From contig NC_057790.1 in NCBI RefSeq assembly GCF_014905175.1, positions 1,736,001 through 1,800,000 of the forward strand: DNA of 64,000 nucleotides. Reading direction: 5' to 3'. How positions within the stretch are numbered: position 1 is the stretch's first letter; every line of letters starts with the position of its first letter. Positions 52,101 to 62,970 of this stretch are shown in pieces. This DNA is from Aphidius gifuensis (lineage: Eukaryota; Arthropoda; Insecta; Hymenoptera; Braconidae). Under the pieces are notes generated by a model that was not told where the DNA came from, made no database searches, and saw only the letters and a list, made by a program, of their open reading frames with translations. A program made the translations under genes and the position numbers.

Positions 52101-52409
52101 GATGCACAAACTATAGGTTGTTCACCAGAAGCACCACTTGGTGGTATTGGTCTTCATCATCGTGGTGTAGCTAAGGATTCTGAGGATTCTGGATTTTTGG
52201 GACTGACTGCTCATACAGTTAATTATGCTAGTTATTTGAAACAAAGTGCGGAAAAATATGCTGAAGCACGAAAACGGCAAAAGGAAGAAGAAGATGATGA
52301 AGATGATGATGATGATGATGACGATGGTGATGGTGATGATGATGACGACGATGATGATGAAGATGAAGATGATGATGATGATGATGAAGATGATGATGAT
52401 GATGATTGA
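49190..52409 (+). CDS. Secreted DUF4803-like protein, tandem copy 3
   Basis: Function unknown. Exons 49190-49762, 49865-50012, 50087-50230, 50312-50610, 50704-50794, 51033-51081, 51146-51268, 51363-51673, 51738-51885 and 51962-52409 give 777 aa. Architecture matches copy 2: signal peptide, helical N-terminus, Cys-rich core with CAGSCNIPS and YCNYCMCTCNDDTW, paired VITGMRMRVHQ and VLTGVRFATFK segments, the DAQTIGCSPEAPLGGIGLHH block and an Asp-rich tail of about 40 residues. Exons 1-3 and 7-9 are nearly identical to copy 2, while exons 4-6 differ clearly. The donor after exon 5 has shifted (CTGGAAATAGTA|GTAAAT), adding two codons in frame. Confidence 0.8.
52291..52407 (+). repeat. GAT microsatellite encoding the acidic tail of copy 3
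   Basis: Imperfect GAT/GAC/GAA trinucleotide run in frame, with two GGT interruptions. It is a different interruption pattern from that in copy 2. Confidence 0.9.
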
Positions 52410-53340
52410 GTTGGTATATAAACTTTTAATAATTCTATTTAATTAAAAAAAAAAAACTTTGTTAATGTAATGATTAAAACAAAGTAAAAAACCTATATTT
52501 CCATCTACTTCTATAATTGCATTAAATCACTATATAACAATATAGAAGAGACGTAAGAAAAATATAAAAAAAATAAATCTGTTATTTATAAGAAACAAAA
52601 CTGTTAAATCTTTTTTTTTTTTTTTGTTCTTATTTCTTGTTTTGAATATATATAAAAATGTATTAAATATTTTCAACCCAAATTTAATAAATAAAAAATG
52701 AAAAAGGTGTCAAATTTTAAACATGTCATTTGAGTATTTAATTGAATTGAATTGTTTTTTTTTTCCTATATTTATTATAAAAGTTATTGATTATATTTAA
52801 TAATATAATTATTTTTTATTTCGAAAAAATAATCCAAGTGTTACTCAATAATGAAATATTTATTATTATTATATATTTTAGGTATGATAAACAAGGTTCA
52901 ATAAAATTAACAAATTTGAATAAAAAAAAAAATAAAAATCTATTATTTAAAATTATTCTGTTATTGTTATTGAATATCACAAGGTTACTTGAACAATAGA
53001 AAACAACTGTATATGCAATTAAAATTGAAAAAAAAATATATATAAGTATATATTTTTTTGACTTTTAAAAGTTGGAAGGAAATGTTTTTTTTTTTTTTAT
53101 ACGAATTATCAGTATATGATAATTTCTTTGATAATTACTTCCTCTTATCATTGTTGATACGTTCCAATTATCACCACGTATTTATGTAACCAAAAAGTTT
53201 TCATTGAAATAAAGCTGTTTTTTTTCGAAAATTTTATTCACTCAAAAATAATTGATTGAAAAAGTTTCCAGCTATTTACAATATATAGAAATAATAAATA
53301 GTTGAAAAAAAAAAAATAGAAAAGAAAAACAAAAACCATC
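52410..53340. other. Spacer between tandem copies 3 and 4
   Basis: The shortest spacer. It retains the AACCTATATTTCC block (from about 52490), the TTATTTATAAGAAACAAAA block (from 52583) and a degenerate promoter-proximal block ending in ACCATCATG. Confidence 0.6.
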
Positions 53341-56300
53341 ATGAAACTCATAAACTTAATATTTATTGTGGTTTCGATAAATTTGATAAGTTATGAAGTA
53401 TCAACAACGGCAATTGGTGATGTTGAAGAAGTTTACACATTATTCATGAATATATGGACAAGAGTTGATGAAGGAATTAAAGAAGCAAATACTGGAGAAA
53501 AACCAAAATATCAAGCAACACCATTTGGCGATAAAACATCATCAATGCTTGAAGCCATGATTGACAAAGTTGATGAAATTTCAGTACAATTGGAAGCTAT
53601 AAACAATCGTGTGATGGAAAAATTACAAGAACTACAGGATGATATTAAAGCGATACCAGATAAAGTACTGAAAGATCAGTTACTCACACAACTGTCACAT
53701 CTTGTAAAATCAATAAAAACAAGCTACAAGGAAGTTAAAAAATTAGGAAATAAAAGAATAACAAAAGGAAAAGCTAGATTTATAATTGATAACTTTGTAC
53801 GTAAAAAAATTGAAGCTGAATTGATAAAAATTTCTTATATAATTTTACCTGAAGAATCATTTGATCGAAATCTTTTAACACTTATGATCAATTTGGAAAG
53901 TGTGAGTATATATATTCAATGATTCTATTATCATTATTTTTATATATATGATTGGTTTTAATATTTTTTTTTTTCAAATATAGGATGAAAGAACCACAAA
54001 AGAAAGATGTGATAAAAGAAATTCACCTCAACAATTTATTTATCAATTATACTTGACACTTATTTCAACTGAAATTATTGGATATTCAGCATTGGCATAT
54101 GGTTTTGGTGTCAATGAACTACTTAATCCAGGTGACAAAAAAAAAAAAAAATTCAATTCATTTAAACTTAAAATTAATATAAAAATTAAAAAAAAAAAAA
54201 ATATGTATATATGTATTAATTATATTTACAGATGAGAAAGCTGATATTGAAATTGAAACAGTTATTGATGATATAGTAGATAGAATTTACCGTTATAGTT
54301 TAGCATTCAGTAAAGCAATCCCAAAACTTTCATCTCATTTTAGAACTTGTGATAATCCAGGAACACATAAACGTGGTAAATATAAATTTTAATTATTCAA
54401 TTTTATTAATTTATAAACGATTAACTATATATATAAATAATATTTTGAATTCAATTGTTGTAGATGTAACATTCACAGAGTTCTCAGGTCTCTACCAAAA
54501 AGTTCTTTTATCAGAATACACAATGAGACACAACGACTCTTTGTTATGTGAAAATTGGTGTGAATACAGCGAAAGTGCTAATTCGCGGTGTTATGGACGT
54601 CCAAGTCCAAGAAGTAATTTGATAACAGAACCAGAACGATCGACTCCATGGATTAATCAAGTACCCAAAAATATATGGTCATGTACAACAAACTTGAATT
54701 GTGCTGGTAAAATTCATTCGTGCAGAAGTATGAAGGCCGTTAGATATTGCATGGATGTAAATTTTATTTTTATTTATTATCATACAAAAATTAATAAATT
54801 ACCATTGCTAATTTAATTTTTTTTTCAGAAAAATTATACCCACAGACGTTATAAATACATAGGGAATACAGAAAATAATGATCGGTGGGGCCAATGGACC
54901 AGTGACTGTGAAGGTAGACTTTGTCGCTTGAAACTTTTGCCATACAGATACTTTGTTCTTTCAAAAAAAAAATCTAAAAGAACAAAACTTTATTTTATAC
55001 AAGTTATTGTCGAAAATATATAATTTTTTTTTTTTTCTTTCTAGTTTATGACTATTGGGATAGTATTAAAGTCACCAGGTATGGTGAAAAAATAAAAAAA
55101 AAAAATTTTAATAACATATTCTAATTAAAATATAAATAATTTATGAATACATTTATTAGGTTCGATTATTGTTTATATTGCTTGTGTACATGCGATGATG
55201 ATACTTGGAAAGCTCCATTTGCTGTTAATGTAGTTAGTTTATTGCCATCACGAAGTAATACATCGAATAATATGTAACGTATCAATTTTATAAAATTATT
55301 ATTTTATTAAATTTTTGTACAAATGTATATTTAATATTTAAAAAAAAAAAAAATTCAATATAGGGTTGTTACTGGTATGCGAATTAAAGTACATGATAAA
55401 ATTCTTCATATACAAGTTAAACAGGGTGAAATAATTGACAATTATCACATTTTACCTCACAAATTAAGAAAAAATACGCAAAAAGGTATGAAGGCAAAGC
55501 GTGTTGAAAATTGGATACGTTTGCCAAGTATGCACGAAGATGTTCGTAATGCTCGTAGATATAATAGTTCACAAAATTTACGTGAAGATGTTGATTTTGT
55601 TGCATGGCATTGGAATGATAATGCATTCAATTTAGATGAAGTTTCTATTCCACCTGGACGAGTTCTTACTGGTAAATTAAATTTGCATTATTTATATAAT
55701 TTGTTGATACAATATATACAGTATATACCGTTAAATTGTAGGAGTTAAATTTGGATTGATTACATTGAAGGAAGGTAATAAAAAAAAACGTATTCAAGTA
55801 GAAGCTGAATCAATGGAATACGATCATACAACTGGTAAATTAATACAGAATACTGAACTATGGACAAAACCTGAACTTAAAAATCATGAGTAAGTTTTAT
55901 TAGCATAAAATTAACAGAATATATATCAAATAAAATATTATATATATATTTTTTTATTATTTAAAACAACAGCACCGAATTGTATTTTGAAAAGGATCTT
56001 CCTATAAATTCAGACCAACCAACAATACTTGATTCACAAACAAATCAATATGTTATACCCAGTATAAGTGATGAATGGAAAGATGCTGGACAATCAGTAC
56101 TTCCATTTTTCGATGCACAAACTGTAGGTTGTAGACCAGAAGCACCACTTGGTGGTATTGGTTTTCATCATCGTGGTGCAGCTAAAGAATCTGAGGATTC
56201 TGGATTTTTGGGACTGACGGCTCATACAGTTGATTATTCTAGTTATTTGAGAACAAGTGCAGAAAAATATGCTGAAATGCGTGGGTTAAAAGATGATGAT

Positions 56301-56384
56301 CAAGAAGATAAAAATAATAAACAAGGTGATGATGATTATGATCAAAGTCATGATGATGCTTATGTTTTATATAATGATGATTGA
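53341..56384 (+). CDS. Secreted DUF4803-like protein, tandem copy 4
   Basis: Function unknown. Exons 53341-53901, 53984-54131, 54232-54375, 54464-54756, 54829-54913, 55045-55078, 55160-55273, 55364-55671, 55742-55889 and 55973-56384 give 748 aa. This is the most diverged copy: signal peptide LINLIFIVVSINLIS, core RTCDNPGTHKR, LCENWCEYS, LNCAGKIHSC, YCLYCLCTCDDDTW, then VVTGMRIKVHD and VLTGVKFGLITLK, then DAQTVGCRPEAPLGGIGFHH. The tail is mixed acidic and Asn/Gln-containing (DDDQEDKNNKQGDDDYDQSH), not a GAT run. The exon layout of copies 2 and 3 is kept. Confidence 0.8.
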
Positions 56385-58157
56385 GCTTAATAACAAGTAT
56401 AAAAAAAATAATCTTAATCTTGAATTCATAGTAATTCAGTTGAATTATTAAAAAAAAAACATTTGTTTTTAGCATTAATAAATAATATATACCATATTTT
56501 CGTTTATTTGTTTTTCTTTTCAAGGATAGTGTTGTTTTTTTTTTTCAAGTAAAATAACGATAAAAAAAATAATAGTTCGTTTTTTTTTTTTATCAATATA
56601 CGCAACAATAATTATTATTGATAATAAAAGAATACAAAAAAAATAAAAATTGTATGAAAATGTTTATGCACTTGAAGGTTAATATTAATTATTCAAAACT
56701 ACTTTAGATTAAAAACATCAATTGTACAATATTATCCTTAACCTTGTACATGAAAGAAAAAAAAAAAATTTACAATTCCCGCCATTTAATGTGCATTCTA
56801 CCTTATCAATAAAAACTCAACCGCCATGTTTGCAATTACAACAACGACATATGCGAAGGTTTTATACACCCCCCCCCCCCCAAAAAAAAATTTTGATAAG
56901 TTATACCTTAATTAAGAACCATGTGCTTCTCCTAAGTACTGAAAAAAAATCAGGCATACGTTATTTGCATTAATTAATTGAGAAATTATATCGAAAAAAA
57001 TTGCATTTTAATAATCAATATCAATCAATATACTGATGTCAATATTTTACTTGATTTATGTACTAAACAAAAAATAAATTAATGAATAAATAAAATAATC
57101 AGATTGAATTGTTGATTTTTTTTTTTTTTTTTTATTATAAATATTTAAAAACATTTTTGTATTGAATTATTTGCTACATTTATATTGTAAAGAGACACAT
57201 GTAATTATACATTGAATTTGTAGAGACTAAAGTATTTTTTCATTATAAATTACAACATTTAAATATTGTTTATTTTGAAAATCTATAGAATAATAAATTC
57301 ACAGTGAAAAATTTTCAATATGAAAGTTAATTTAATTGTATTTTAATTAACTATGACAATACACTAAAAAACTTATTATTTATTTTTTTTAAAAACAAAA
57401 ATTTTTCTAAATATAATTATTAATTTACTTTTTTTTAAATTTATATTTAATTTTATTAAATCAATTACACCACATTGTTTTAATTCACACGAAAGAAAAA
57501 TAAAAAATTGTTTAAATTGAATTTTTTTTATTATTTACTATTAAGGAATACAAAGTCTATGATAATTGATGTCTTTTGATTTATTTACAAAAGAAGAAAT
57601 TAGATAATAATCATTTATCTAGCAAATTTTTTTTTTAAATGTTTTTTTTTTTGCTGTATATAAATAATTAGCAAGACCAGAATAAATTAATTGACAAATT
57701 CAAATGTAGACAAGATATATTATTACAAGAAAAAATAAAATAAAAATAAAGTACAAAAGAAAAAAAAAAAAAAAAAAAAAACAATACAATAAAAAAAACT
57801 TATTTTATAGATAATAATTCTGTTCATGTAGATAAAAATTTACACTCGCTACGATGATATAATTTAAACCGACATAATTGCTGAAATTTATCGACTAATT
57901 CAACTCAAGATGAGATGAAAAAATAGGAAAAAAAAAAAAAGTCTATATGACATAATATAATTGTTGTCGCATCGAGGGTCTGTACAAGAATTATTTTCTT
58001 TTTTAGTTTTTGTTTGAAAAAAATATATATATACTTGTTTGAATCTTCAATGTTTAAAGCGACATAATTAATTTGCAAATGCAAATAATCATCTTAAATA
58101 ATGATTAATTTTTTAAATAGTTATTTTATCAAAGGGCTTGGGCCAAATAGCCTTCTA
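56385..58157. other. Intergenic: end of array to HDAC1 3' UTR
   Basis: AT-rich with no gene. It contains an isolated run of about 14 C (near 56870-56882), unusual in this composition. The HDAC1 3' UTR probably occupies roughly 57850-58157. Confidence 0.45.
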
Positions 58158-60576
58158 TCATGGATTAACTGTGCCATCTTTTTTTGGGTCATCATTCATG
58201 ATGTTTGATTTATCATCCTTGTCATTATCTGAATGAAGAAAAAACATAATAAAATTAAATAAATAAATGAATGCTATTTAGCAAATTATAAATATTAAAT
58301 TAAAGTAATAAATAATATAAATAAAATACCTTTAATATCAGGTTTAATATCATCTTCTTTTTTAGCATCAGTCTCCATTGGTTCTTGTCCTTTTTCTAGT
58401 CTCTGTCTTTTTCTAGATCCTTTGTATGATCGATTATCTCGTCGACCACCTTCTCCTTCTTCCTCACTATCACTGTATTCATTATCATGCTGTATTCTTT
58501 TATCAATATCTCTTTGTGGCAGTCTTTCATCAGGATTAATTTTATCATCAGCCTCAGAATCATCAATATTAACACCATCATCTGGTATTGCTTGTACTTG
58601 AACACCTGGTGCATGTGGTAACATTCTCAAATTTTCAAATAAACGTGTTTTAATTTTTTCCAAATATTCACCAGTATTTTGATTACCCATATTTGATGGA
58701 CTAATATGTAACTTAAAATCAGGACCAAAATATTCAAAATAATCATTATATGGTAATTCATTTGCAATTTCACAGCCAAGTGCAACTGATGTTTCATATG
58801 TCCAACATCTTGATACATTTCTTATGGTATAACCACCACCACCAACCATTAAAAATGGTAAATTATATTTTTTAACAAATTCAACACATTTACCATGACC
58901 ACGTACAGTTAAATTGAAACAACCAAGACGATCACCAGTTAATGAATCAGCACCACATTGTAATACAACAGCTGATGGTTGAAATGTTTCCATAACTTTT
59001 GATATTATTGGTACAAATATTGATTCATAACTGTCATCATCCATACCATCTCTTAATGGTATATTAACAGCATAATATTTACCTTTACCAGCACCAATAT
59101 CACGTAAATCACCAGTACCAGGAAAATATTCACCATATTTATGAAATGATACAGTCATAACTCTGTCTGTTGTATAAAATGCTTCTTCAACACCATCACC
59201 ATGATGTACATCAATATCAATATAAAGTACACGTTGATGATATTTTAATAATTCTAAAATACCAAGTACAATATCATTGACATAACAAAAACCAGATGCT
59301 TCACTTTTTTTAGCATGATGTAAACCACCACCCCAATTAATACATATTTCAGATGCTTGTTTATTTAATTTAACAGCTGCAGCAACTGATCCACCAGCAG
59401 ATAATTGACAAAATTCATAAAGACCATCAAATACTGGACAATCTTCACCAACATTAAAACGTTGCATTTGTTTATTATATTCAGACATATTATCTGGTCT
59501 TATTGAACGTAAAAATCTTATGTATTCGTCGCTGTGGAATTTTGTCATCTCATCAGCAGTTGCTTTATGAGGACGCTATAACCAAAAAAAAATCAAACAA
59601 ATTAACAAATTAATTTTTTTAAATAATAAAATACCATTATAAAAATTTTTAATAATAAAATATTAAACAAATTATTAAAATAATGAAAAAAAAATAATAA
59701 AATCTTACATAAATTTCCATTTTTCTGTAGAGTCCATAATTCAACAAAAGATTATGGGTCATACGTATTCTGTGTGGTTTCATGGGATGGCCCTGTCCAT
59801 AGTAATAATTACCAATGTCACCTGAAATAATTAAAGACAAAAAAATATTAATAAACAACTCAAAAAATAATATAAAATAAAATATTTAATTTAACAATTT
59901 ATAAAATAAAAATTAAAAAATATTTTTTATAAAAATTAATAAAAGATTTTTTTATTTATAAAATAAACAAAGATGGATACGTTTATATGAGCATTTTAAA
60001 AAATTTTTGGACAAAGTATCTAAATTAAATAAATCAATTGGTATAAATTATAAATTTGGCTATTAATAAAATGCCAAAATATTTAGTAATATAATTAATA
60101 TAAAAAAAATAAATAATGCTTGTATATTCATTGTGATAATGGGTTTTAAAGACGTTAAGGCGAGAAATTCTCATGTAAATTACGGTTCGACCACGAGCAC
60201 GGCGTCCTCGGTAAACTACGGTCATTGAATTATTGAGTCATGAATTTGTCGCTTTATCCATCAAAAAACCATACAATAATTAGATAAAAAAATGATTTGT
60301 TAATTTTTTTTTTTTATATATAATTATCGATTAATTTAGGACAATAAATTATTTAAATTTGGGAAAATTTAATAATAATTATTATTGAAAAAAAATAATT
60401 TATAAAAGTGTGTACGTGATGAATGCGCCGACTTGGCAAACATACATTTGTTAAGCTCTCATAAAATTTTTAGCGGGATCGAATATAATTAATTTATTTT
60501 ATATAAAAATGATTATTTAGTACTTACTGTCGTAATAATAACACACTCGTTTACGGCTATGTGGTTGTGTTGACAT
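58158..60576 (-). CDS. HDAC1: Histone deacetylase 1 (Rpd3), class I
   Basis: Zinc-dependent nuclear deacetylase of histone tails, catalytic subunit of Sin3, NuRD and CoREST complexes. Exons 60528-60576, 59709-59821, 58330-59575 and 58158-58228 encode 492 aa. It starts MSTQPHSRKRVCYYYDSDIG and continues YYYGQGHPMKPHR. The catalytic region has INWGGGLHHAKKSEASGFCY with the active His pair and DIDVHHGDGVEEAFY with the zinc-binding Asp and His. PGTGDLRDIGAGKGKYYAVN and LMVGGGGYTIRNVSRCW follow. The C-terminal tail is charged and ends DPKKDGTVNP. Length is between human HDAC1 (482) and Drosophila Rpd3 (about 521). Class I membership is certain; HDAC1 rather than HDAC3 rests on the start, the GHGKCVEFVK block and the acidic, Lys-rich tail. 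Confidence 0.96.
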
Positions 60577-60640
60577 TTTTATAACTTGTATTTATATTTT
60601 ATTATAAAAAAATTAATGTTAATTGTAATTTTTGTAAATT

Positions 60641-60659
60641 GAGAGAGAGAGAGAGAGAG
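60641..60659 (+). promoter_or_regulatory. GAGA repeat in the HDAC1 promoter
   Basis: An uninterrupted (GA)n run of 19 bases lies 65-83 bases upstream of the HDAC1 start codon. Such runs bind GAGA factor in insects and are common near promoters. Binding is inferred. Confidence 0.45.
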
Positions 60660-60834
60660 TACCTTCGGCGAACCAACAACTCTCAGACTACACTGAGCTG
60701 AGTACACTCACAAATATATTTACAGATTAACACACACTAATACACTATTGTTCGTTTGTGTATATGTATTATATATGTTTACACAAGGCATCTTTCCACC
60801 ATCATCTTTCCACCACGCAGTATAGGGATGTGTG

Positions 60835-60955
60835 CGATAAATATCAGACGATATATCGGAGGACCCGATATCGACGATATATTTATTCGATATGAGTAGG
60901 CGTCAAACATCGGATATTCGATATCACTTTCGGAATATCGGTTGATATACCGACT
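60835..60955. promoter_or_regulatory. CGATAT motif cluster
   Basis: About nine overlapping or closely spaced CGATAT/ATATCG/TATCGG motifs in 120 bases, roughly 260-380 bases upstream of HDAC1. CGATA clusters are the binding signature of BEAF-32 and DREF-type insulator/promoter proteins in flies. It may instead be a degraded repeat. Confidence 0.35.
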
Positions 60956-60998
60956 GAAAAACTACTTACCAATAAATTTTAATGGCGGCTTGAATGGC

Positions 60999-61052
60999 CA
61001 CAGCCAATCAAACATCAAAGAATATTCGAACGTATTAATTTGATTGGCTGTG
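60999..61052. repeat. 14-bp perfect inverted repeat with CCAAT boxes
   Basis: CACAGCCAATCAAA at 60999-61012 is mirrored exactly by TTTGATTGGCTGTG at 61039-61052, with a 26-base spacer. Both arms contain CCAAT in opposite orientation. Confidence 0.7.
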
Positions 61053-61649
61053 AATTTATGAGTGTGGACTTTGAGTTTTAAATTGACAGTTGACAATTGA
61101 TAATTAATAATTGTTAATAGCGAAATCATTGGAAATTATAAACAGTAAAAAAAAATGAGAAATTGTGTATTTATTATTGTATATAGTAATGTTTCAATAA
61201 AATGTTGATTAATAATTACAGAATTTTATTATTATATTTTCTGAGTAATGTATAATAAAATTAATAAATAATCTTTGCCAATGATCATTTTAAATTTATA
61301 TTTATTTAAGATATTATAAAATCAACAAATCAATTGAAAATTATATTTGTAACAATAATTTTTTTAATAACCGTGAGTGTGACCTCGACCAAGAAAATTT
61401 TCCGTTCTCATAAAACTTGTGTTTATTCATATTTGGCTGAATTCTGGTGAATTTTTTTTTGATAGTTGAAATCATTAAAAACATTTGTTAATACATAATA
61501 GAAAACTTGGTGAGATATCAGGAGAGATAAATGTTGATGGGGAAGACGCTGCTGTTGAACTTGAAAAATCATTTGAAATTATTTTTAAAAATGGATATTA
61601 GTTATGATTTTTAATACTCAAATTAATAGCTTAATTTGAGCTAATATAA

Positions 61650-61964
61650 CATTAAGAAAAGTATTGCTGGAATTTAATTTTGGAAAATATTTGTTTTTTT
61701 TTTTCAAGCGTCTATTCTACAGAAAAAATGTCAATGATACATCTAATGAAATAACAGAAGCTATATGTCAGGAAATGGACATTATTAAAATTACGTCCAC
61801 GTAAAGATCTTGTTGAAACTCTACTTCATGAAATGATACATGGTTATTTATTTTTAACAAATAATAATCGTGACAGAGATGGCCATGGACCAGAATTTTG
61901 TATGAATAGAATTGATAATTCAGCTGGTACTGCTATATCAATTTATCATACATTTCATGATTAA
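61650..61964 (+). pseudogene. Spartan (SPRTN) DNA-protein crosslink protease, decayed fragment
   Basis: SPRTN cleaves proteins crosslinked to DNA. In one frame 61656-61760 reads like the SprT N-terminus (LLEFNFGKYF). In another frame 61755-61964 reads LLKLRPRKDLVETLLHEMIH, then GYLFLTNNNRDRDGHGPEFC and AGTAISIYHTFHD before TAA. HEMIH is the HExxH zinc site of the SprT domain and the block order is that of SPRTN. The expected region between LEFN and LLKLRP is degenerate and needs a frameshift. The stop comes before the third zinc ligand region is complete, and no start is seen. I read it as a pseudogene or exon fragment. A working gene with unseen introns is less likely. Confidence 0.75.
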
Positions 61965-62472
61965 GATAAATTAAGATGTTGATAATGCTACTGTTGCTCC
62001 TCGAACATCAACAACAACAACAACAACAGGTAGAGTGTATATAACAAACAAATATTTAACTTAAATCATGAAATTCTTGTCTTTATATGAATATTGTTTG
62101 GGGATGCATTACACTTTGATATATATAAATTTTTATATATATATATTATAAATAATTGATTGAAAATAATATCAATTGACTTGTATAAAAATGATGGTGT
62201 TTAAATTATTTTTTGAAGTTAAAAAAAATGTTGTTTGTTGAATCTATACATATAAATATCAATGAAAAAATTTTTTTTTAAATTTTTATATTAATTTCAT
62301 TGTTTATAGTGGATTTTAAAATTGTACTTTTAAAAATTTTATTAGTTCTCATTATATTGGTAATAATCGTAGTTAAAAAAAAGGACAGAAGAAGCAAAAA
62401 TATTTCCAGAAGTCTCAATTCGAGATAAATCCGGAGAAAATAAAGGTTTTTCTTATGTTTGAATTAACTGAT
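61965..62472. other. Intergenic, SPRTN fragment to H2B 3' end
   Basis: AT-rich, with a short CAA repeat (62010-62026) that may continue the decayed SPRTN sequence. No gene is seen. Confidence 0.4.
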
Positions 62473-62488
62473 GGCCCTGAAAAGGGCC
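62473..62488 (-). terminator. Histone mRNA 3' stem-loop
   Basis: On the minus strand this reads GGCCCTTTTCAGGGCC, a 6-bp stem with the TTTC-type loop of replication-dependent histone mRNAs, 28 bases after the H2B stop. A purine-rich stretch (AAGAAAAACC) follows, in the place of the histone downstream element bound by U7 snRNP. Confidence 0.93.
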
Positions 62489-62516
62489 GATTGGTTTTTT
62501 TTTTGTTGCTGACTGT

Positions 62517-62891
62517 TTACTTGGAGCTGGTGTACTTGGTGACTGCTTTGGTGCCTTCACTGACAGCATGTTTGGCAAGTTCACCAGGAAGTAGAAGACG
62601 AACAGCTGTCTGAATTTCCCGTGATGTGATGGTTGACCTCTTGTTGTAGTGAGCCAAACGGGATGCTTCAGCAGCAATACGCTCGAAGATGTCGTTGACC
62701 AAGCTGTTCATGATGCTCATGGCTTTTGATGAGACACCAGTGTCAGGATGAACTTGCTTCAACACTTTGTAGATGTAAATTGAGTATGATTCCTTCCTTT
62801 TCTTTCTCTTCTTAGACTTGTCAGTCTTGGTGATGTTTTTTTGAGCCTTGTCGGCTTTTTTGTCAGCTTTACCGCTTGCTTTTGGTGGCAT
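62517..62891 (-). CDS. His2B: Histone H2B
   Basis: Core nucleosomal histone, 124 aa and intronless. The Lys-rich N-terminal tail starts MPPKASGKADKKADKAQKN. The histone fold has ESYSIYIYKVLKQVHPDTGV, SKAMSIMNSLVNDIFERIA, EASRLAHYNKRSTITSREI and QTAVRLLLPGELAKHAVSEG. The ending is TKAVTKYTSSK with the ubiquitinated-type Lys. The start is the MPPK typical of insect H2B; an upstream open frame is not conserved. The 3' stem-loop makes it a replication-dependent gene. It stands alone here, with no H2A or other core histone gene within the visible flank. Confidence 0.97.
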   Translation of the reverse strand: MPPKASGKADKKADKAQKNITKTDKSKKRKKRKESYSIYIYKVLKQVHPDTGVSSKAMSIMNSLVNDIFERIAAEASRLAHYNKRSTITSREIQTAVRLLLPGELAKHAVSEGTKAVTKYTSSK

Positions 62892-62970
62892 GATGAATTG
62901 TGTTGATAGAGTTCGATGTTTACTTGACGAGAGACAAAGTAGAATATTTTTTTTCGCTGCCTGGAGCAAC

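Larger units (their letters stand above)
60660..61649. other. Intergenic region upstream of HDAC1
   Basis: Contains the tandem ATCTTTCCACC pair (60790-60813), a dense cluster of CGATAT/ATATCG motifs (60835-60955) and a perfect 14-bp inverted repeat with CCAAT boxes (60999-61012 and 61039-61052). No protein gene is seen. Confidence 0.5.

Noticed and set aside
39113..56384. Idea that the tandem array is an integrated viral (bracovirus-type) segment
   Set aside because: The genes have many introns, no viral structural or replication gene is present, and no excision-type direct repeats flank the block. The host-like promoter spacers argue for ordinary tandem duplication.
60034..60225. Minus-strand frame with a basic start (VYRGRRARGRT) inside HDAC1 intron 1
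   Set aside because: It starts in a small GC-rich patch with a near-duplicate GTAAAYTACGG motif and then turns into AT noise. No domain or splice support.
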